This document shows positions 6,687 to 9,638 of a stretch of DNA of 9,638 bases, piece by piece. How positions within the stretch are numbered: the stretch's first letter is position 1; each line of letters begins with the position of its first letter. The DNA comes from an uncultured Coriobacteriaceae bacterium (lineage in GTDB: Bacteria > Actinomycetota > Coriobacteriia > Coriobacteriales > QAMH01). The notes under the pieces are model-generated. The model ran no database searches and had not been told where the DNA came from. It saw only the letters and a program-made list of their open reading frames with translations. The stretch covers positions 1 through 9,638 of the forward strand of contig CACZQA010000223.1 of assembly GCA_902783175.1 (NCBI GenBank), read 5' to 3'. A program made the translations under genes and the position numbers.

Positions 6687-7568
6687 ATGAGCCTTTTTGA
6701 TGGAGTCAAAGGTAAACTCGGATTTGGCAACAAGTCCGATTGGCAGGACGACGGCTACAACGACCAGGGCGGGCAGGGCTACGACGACTACCAGGACGAC
6801 GGCTATGACGATGGGTACGACGACCAGGAGTACCTCGACGGGCCGATAGACGACGACTACGTCGACGAGCCGGCGGGAGACGTCGTCTCCTTCGACGCCT
6901 ACAATCCCGACAAGTTCGAAAACGTCAAGCTCGGAGACCGCACCCCACGTGTGGCATCCTACGATTCGCTCGGGGCCACGAGCACCTCGGGGCGGAGCTA
7001 TGCCTCCACCTCTGGCAGCGGCTATGCCAGCGGGGCGACGAGCAACGTCCGACCGCTCGGCCCGAGCACCGACCGCGGCTACGGCGCATCTTCGTCGAGC
7101 GCCGGCAGCTGGAGGTCTTCGGGCGATTCCGGCTACGGCAAGCAGAGCACGGCGGAGCGCTCGCGGCAGATCATGGACGAGATCAGTGCCCAGGCAGCAG
7201 GGGCGGGCATCGTCATGCCGGCTTCTGCCGGCGCGCAGCGCGACCCGTACCAGTCTCTCGGAAACGACTTCATCAAGATGAACGGCGACCCGTCTACGCA
7301 TCTCGCCATCGTGCGCCCCACGGCGTATTCGGATGTCGAGAAGATCGCCAATTCCGCGAAGGCCGGAAAGTCTGTCGTACTCGTGGTGCAAGATACCAAG
7401 CCGGCGCTTGCCAAGCGGATCTTGGATTTCTCGTTTGGCGTGGCGTCCGCGCTCAACCAGAACGTGGACAAGGCGGCCGATCGTGTCTTCGTGATCTCCA
7501 AGGGCTCCGAGATGCTCTCGAAAGAAGAGCGCGAGTACTTGGTCAAAGAAGGCGTGCTGAAGAAGTAA
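6687..7568 (+). CDS. sepF: SepF, FtsZ membrane anchor, with long Asp/Tyr/Gly/Ser-rich linker
   Basis: SepF tethers FtsZ to the membrane and bundles its filaments. It is the main anchor in Actinobacteria, which lack FtsA. The 293-residue product starts MSLFDGVKGKLGFG, which fits the short N-terminal amphipathic membrane-binding helix of the family. Residues 18-60 are Asp/Gly/Tyr-rich (repeats like DDGYDDGYDDQEY), and 85-150 are Ser/Gly/Tyr-rich. The folded SepF (DUF552) core is at about 204-282: AIVRPTAYSDVEKIANSAKAG, SVVLVVQDTKPALAKRILDFSFGVASAL and DKAADRVFVISK. Bacillus SepF is about 150 residues, so the extra length is linker. I chose ATG 6687 because GGGGG (6675-6679) sits at a fitting distance and the protein then begins as family members do; ATG 6669 has only T/A before it. 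Confidence 0.94.
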   Translation: MSLFDGVKGKLGFGNKSDWQDDGYNDQGGQGYDDYQDDGYDDGYDDQEYLDGPIDDDYVDEPAGDVVSFDAYNPDKFENVKLGDRTPRVASYDSLGATSTSGRSYASTSGSGYASGATSNVRPLGPSTDRGYGASSSSAGSWRSSGDSGYGKQSTAERSRQIMDEISAQAAGAGIVMPASAGAQRDPYQSLGNDFIKMNGDPSTHLAIVRPTAYSDVEKIANSAKAGKSVVLVVQDTKPALAKRILDFSFGVASALNQNVDKAADRVFVISKGSEMLSKEEREYLVKEGVLKK

Positions 7569-7575
7569 ACAAGTT

Positions 7576-7590
7576 GTAATACGGTATTAC
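7576..7590 (+). promoter_or_regulatory. 15-bp palindrome, copy B (immediately upstream of proC)
   Basis: GTAATACGGTATTAC, a perfect 7-base inverted repeat with one central base, fills the 28-bp gap between sepF and proC. It ends six bases before the proC ATG, where a ribosome-binding site would be expected. It matches the element at 5866-5880 except for the central base. An operator that represses proC when bound is the simplest reading. As RNA it could also form a weak AT-rich hairpin, followed by CTTTTG. Confidence 0.6.
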
Positions 7591-7596
7591 CTTTTG

Positions 7597-8442
7597 ATGA
7601 GTGGAGTGACACTGCAAGTGACTGAAACCATATCGAAGCGCCTCGGCTCGGTGCTGATTGTCGGAGGCGGGCGGATGGGCACGGCCATCTGTGCAGGGTT
7701 GCTCAACATCGAGGGCATGACCCCCGCGCGCATCACCGTGGCAAACCCCGGCGAGGCAAAGCGCGTCGCGCTCTCGAGCGAATACGGAGTGAACACGGTT
7801 GCCGATGCGACGGCAGCCCTTCCGGCCGACACGGTCATCCTGGCGGTCAAGCCTGGTGTCGTGTGCGAGGTGGCACGCTCGCTTTCCGAAGCGGGCCTGC
7901 GCGACGCCCTGGTGGTCTCGGTTGCCGCCGGTGTCTCCACCGACAAGATTGCAGCTGCGCTCGGGGGCAACGCGCAGGTTGTGCGCGTCATGCCCAATAC
8001 CCCGCTCCTGTGCGGCTTCGGGATGTCTGCGATAAGCGGAGGCGCCGACGCGACCCCCGAGACCTGCGAGCTCGTGCGCGAGCTGTTCGCGACCATGGGA
8101 CATGCCGTCATCGTCGACGAGGACAAGCAAGACATCGTCACGGCGATCAGCGGCTCCGGCCCGGCGTACTTCGAGCTGGTCGTCGAGACCATGGCGCGCA
8201 GCGGCGAGAAGCTCGGGCTCGACTACGACACCTCGCTCGAGCTCGCGTTGCAGACCATGTACGGCACCGCCGCCCTCATCGACAAGACGCACCAGGACCT
8301 GCCCGCCGCCATCGAGGCGGTCAGCAGCCCTGGCGGCACGACGGTGGCGGCTCTCGATGCCATGCGCTCGGCGGGTCTTGCCGAGGCGCTCGACAAGGGC
8401 GTTGCCGCAGCGGCGGCACGCTCGAAAGAACTGGGGGCATAG
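7597..8442 (+). CDS. proC: ProC, pyrroline-5-carboxylate reductase
   Basis: ProC reduces 1-pyrroline-5-carboxylate to proline with NAD(P)H in the cytoplasm, the last step of proline synthesis. The 281 residues show the Rossmann motif VLIVGGGRMG (19-28), AVKPGVVCEV (83-92), VVSVAAGVSTDKIAAAL (106-122), VMPNTP (131-136), the catalytic-region SGSGPAYFELVVE (175-187), and the family signature AVSSPGGTTVAAL (231-243). Length is normal for the family. ATG 7597 has no Shine-Dalgarno sequence because a palindrome occupies that place. A GTG at 7618 with GGAG at 7603-7606 would give a protein that begins closer to the Rossmann motif, and a TTG at 7594 is also possible. proC between sepF and yggT is an insertion relative to the usual actinobacterial order, yet it sits near yggS, its frequent partner elsewhere. 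Confidence 0.95.
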   Translation: MSGVTLQVTETISKRLGSVLIVGGGRMGTAICAGLLNIEGMTPARITVANPGEAKRVALSSEYGVNTVADATAALPADTVILAVKPGVVCEVARSLSEAGLRDALVVSVAAGVSTDKIAAALGGNAQVVRVMPNTPLLCGFGMSAISGGADATPETCELVRELFATMGHAVIVDEDKQDIVTAISGSGPAYFELVVETMARSGEKLGLDYDTSLELALQTMYGTAALIDKTHQDLPAAIEAVSSPGGTTVAALDAMRSAGLAEALDKGVAAAAARSKELGA

Positions 8443-8445
8443 CAT

Positions 8446-8721
8446 ATGGTCCTCAGCATCATCACCTTGATCAGAACAATCCTTTTGGCCGCATGCGATC
8501 TGTATGTCGGCGTTATTCTCGTATACGTGTTGATGAGCTGGATCCCCAACATGGGCGGTGGACTGCTTTCGTTCTACCGCGCGTTGGGCAAACTCTGCGA
8601 TCCGTTCCTCGACCTTTTCAAGCGTATAATTCCGCCCATTGGTGGAATGTTGGACCTGAGCCCCATCTTCGCAATCTTGGTTGTGCAGCTTGCGGGCCGC
8701 CTGATAGCATTTCTCCTGTAG
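8446..8721 (+). CDS. yggT: YggT family membrane protein
   Basis: YggT proteins are small integral membrane proteins next to division genes. They have been linked to osmotic tolerance, K+ uptake and, in chloroplast relatives, nucleoid or cytochrome b6 maturation, but the biochemical role is unclear. The 91 residues form two hydrophobic segments (about 4-31 and 71-91) joined by a loop with the family hallmark DPFLDLFKRIIPPIGGMLDLSP (about 51-72). ATG 8446 lies three bases after the proC stop, with GGGGG at 8433-8437 as a ribosome-binding site inside proC, so coupling with proC is likely. Its place before divIVA is conserved in Gram-positive dcw clusters. Confidence 0.93.
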   Translation: MVLSIITLIRTILLAACDLYVGVILVYVLMSWIPNMGGGLLSFYRALGKLCDPFLDLFKRIIPPIGGMLDLSPIFAILVVQLAGRLIAFLL

Positions 8722-8736
8722 CGAAAGGATTTGTTC

Positions 8737-9576
8737 ATGAGTATTACGGCGAAGGAAATACAGGAAGAGGGCTTCGAGCATCAGATTCGCGGCTACGACG
8801 TCGAGCAAGTCGACGTCTTCATCGACCGCGTCGCAGCTGAAGTCGATGCGATGAACCGCCAGATCGCCGAACTGCAGCAACAGCTCGCTATCAAAGACAA
8901 CGAGCTCGCTGCTTTGCAGGAAGCCCCCGTGCCCGCCCCCGAAGAGCTCGAGAACGCCAAGCTCCGCGCGGACAAGGCCACGGCCGAGCTCGAGAAGGCC
9001 AACTCCAAGATGGCCGATGCGCTCGTGAAGGCCGAAGAGGCCGAAGGCCGCGTGCGCGAGGCCGAGGCCCGCGCCAAGGCTGCCGAGGAGAAGATCAAGC
9101 CCCTGCAGGAGCAGCTTGCCGAGAAGAACAAGCTCGACAACGCGATTTCGCAGGCGTTCATCTCCGCCCAGCGCAGCGCCGACCAGCTCAAGGAGGAGGC
9201 GCGTCTCGAGGGCGAGCGCATCTACCGCGAGTCCGAGGCGAAGGCGCGCGAGTTCATCCGCGAGGCGCTCTCCAAGAAGGCCGCCATCTACAACGAGATC
9301 GACGCGCTGCAGAAGTCGTCCGAGGATTTCCGCGACCAGTACATCAAGATGGTCGAGGAGTTTGCCAAGGACGCGCGCGAGCGCTTCGCCAATATGGAGC
9401 CGCCTTCCATTCCGGACGGCATCATCAACGAGATGCTTCCCGACATCGAGTCCATGCCCGGTCTCGAGGATGGCGCCTCTGCAGATGGCAAGGGCAAGCA
9501 GGCAAGCGCCCATGAGGCGGAGGCTGCGCCCCAGAAGACCCAGAGGGCTCCCAAGATCAACATCCCCGAGATTTAA
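8737..9576 (+). CDS. divIVA: DivIVA/Wag31 family polar and septal coiled-coil protein
   Basis: DivIVA binds curved membrane at poles and septa and recruits other proteins; in Actinobacteria (Wag31) it directs polar growth. The 279-residue product begins with the conserved lipid-binding segment MSITAKEIQEEGFEHQIRGY, in which Ile17-Arg18 sits where Bacillus DivIVA has the membrane-inserting Phe17-Arg18, followed by DVEQVDVFIDRVAAEVD. A first coiled coil runs to about residue 60, a Pro-rich break (PVPAPEE, 64-70) follows, then a long Ala/Glu/Lys coiled coil to about 185. The tail (200-279) is poorly structured and ends APKINIPEI. ATG 8737 follows AAAGGA (8724-8729) by seven bases; a TTG at 8731 is a less likely start. 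It lies 15 bp after yggT. Confidence 0.95.
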   Translation: MSITAKEIQEEGFEHQIRGYDVEQVDVFIDRVAAEVDAMNRQIAELQQQLAIKDNELAALQEAPVPAPEELENAKLRADKATAELEKANSKMADALVKAEEAEGRVREAEARAKAAEEKIKPLQEQLAEKNKLDNAISQAFISAQRSADQLKEEARLEGERIYRESEAKAREFIREALSKKAAIYNEIDALQKSSEDFRDQYIKMVEEFAKDARERFANMEPPSIPDGIINEMLPDIESMPGLEDGASADGKGKQASAHEAEAAPQKTQRAPKINIPEI

Positions 9577-9603
9577 CGGCTCTCGCCCGCATCCGGAAGT
9601 CTC

Positions 9604-9638
9604 ATGCTCGTCGCCGTCTACGTCACGCCCAAGGCTAA
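9604..9638 (+). CDS. Probable YggU/DUF167 family protein, first 11 codons only (runs out of window)
   Basis: After the divIVA stop the same frame reads ATG at 9604, then LVAVYVTPKA, and stays open to the window edge. GGAAG at 9595-9599 can act as its ribosome-binding site. V-x-V-x-V-T-P-K-A is how many YggU/DUF167 proteins begin, and that family often lies near yggT/divIVA. With only 11 residues the family call is tentative; another small downstream gene is possible. Confidence 0.5.
   Translation, partial: MLVAVYVTPKA

Noticed and set aside
8625..8630. TATAAT inside yggT as an internal divIVA promoter
   Set aside because: The -10 match is perfect, but there is no -35-like hexamer 16-18 bases upstream and no extended TG. 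The codons also fit the conserved FKRIIP of YggT.
8741..8747. GTATTAC half-site of the palindrome at the divIVA start
   Set aside because: The other arm is missing, and these bases simply encode Ser-Ile-Thr of DivIVA. A single 7-mer is not evidence.
7543..9513. A 656-codon open frame on the minus strand across proC, yggT and divIVA
   Set aside because: Its protein is an Arg/Leu/Asp-rich mix with no domain, and it is antisense to three well-supported genes. Long antisense frames are expected in GC-rich coding sequence.
1..9638. Mobile elements, CRISPR arrays, tRNA/rRNA, or a novel defence system
   Set aside because: Nearly all bases belong to recognised core genes on one strand. I saw no direct-repeat arrays, transposase fragments or RNA-gene folds, and no base-composition island apart from the short AT-rich regulatory stretches.

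Overview
This window is a stretch of the division and cell wall (dcw) cluster of a high-GC Gram-positive bacterium. All genes lie on the + strand and are tightly packed. The order is murG (3' end), murC, murB, ftsQ, ftsZ, pgeF (ylmD/yfiH type), yggS, sepF, proC, yggT, divIVA, then the first codons of a probable YggU/DUF167 gene. The run ftsZ-pgeF-yggS-sepF-yggT-divIVA, the lack of ftsA between ftsQ and ftsZ, and the G/C-biased third codon positions all point to Actinomycetota. murC-murB-ftsQ placed directly before ftsZ, with proC between sepF and yggT, fits Coriobacteriia (the Eggerthella/Slackia/Olsenella side) best. That class assignment is inference from gene order, not a match I could run.

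Positions 1-3761 carry the cell-wall precursor genes (MurG lipid II synthesis, MurC, MurB) and FtsQ. They are coupled by GTGA stop/start overlaps and by a 50-bp overlap between murB and ftsQ. Positions 3762-3980 are the only sizeable non-coding stretch. It is AT-rich and probably holds the ftsZ promoter region, with a dyad and a possible -10 box. Positions 3981-5081 encode FtsZ. A good intrinsic-terminator hairpin follows at 5131-5172, but it lies inside the 5' end of the longest pgeF reading frame, so the pgeF start is uncertain. pgeF and yggS are then linked. A second terminator-like hairpin separates yggS from sepF. sepF, proC, yggT and divIVA follow with short gaps.

Functionally, MurC/MurB/MurG make the peptidoglycan precursor and FtsQ/FtsZ/SepF build the septum, with SepF the likely membrane anchor of FtsZ in the absence of FtsA. 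YggT and DivIVA act at the membrane and poles, PgeF edits the precursor pool, and YggS and ProC handle PLP balance and proline synthesis.

The most unusual signal is a 15-bp perfect palindrome, GTAATAC-S-GTATTAC, present twice: inside the 3' end of pgeF upstream of yggS, and immediately upstream of proC. yggS and proC are a classical co-transcribed pair elsewhere, so this looks like a shared operator that keeps them co-regulated although sepF lies between them. Otherwise the window is an ordinary core-genome region. I see no mobile element, CRISPR array, tRNA or rRNA.
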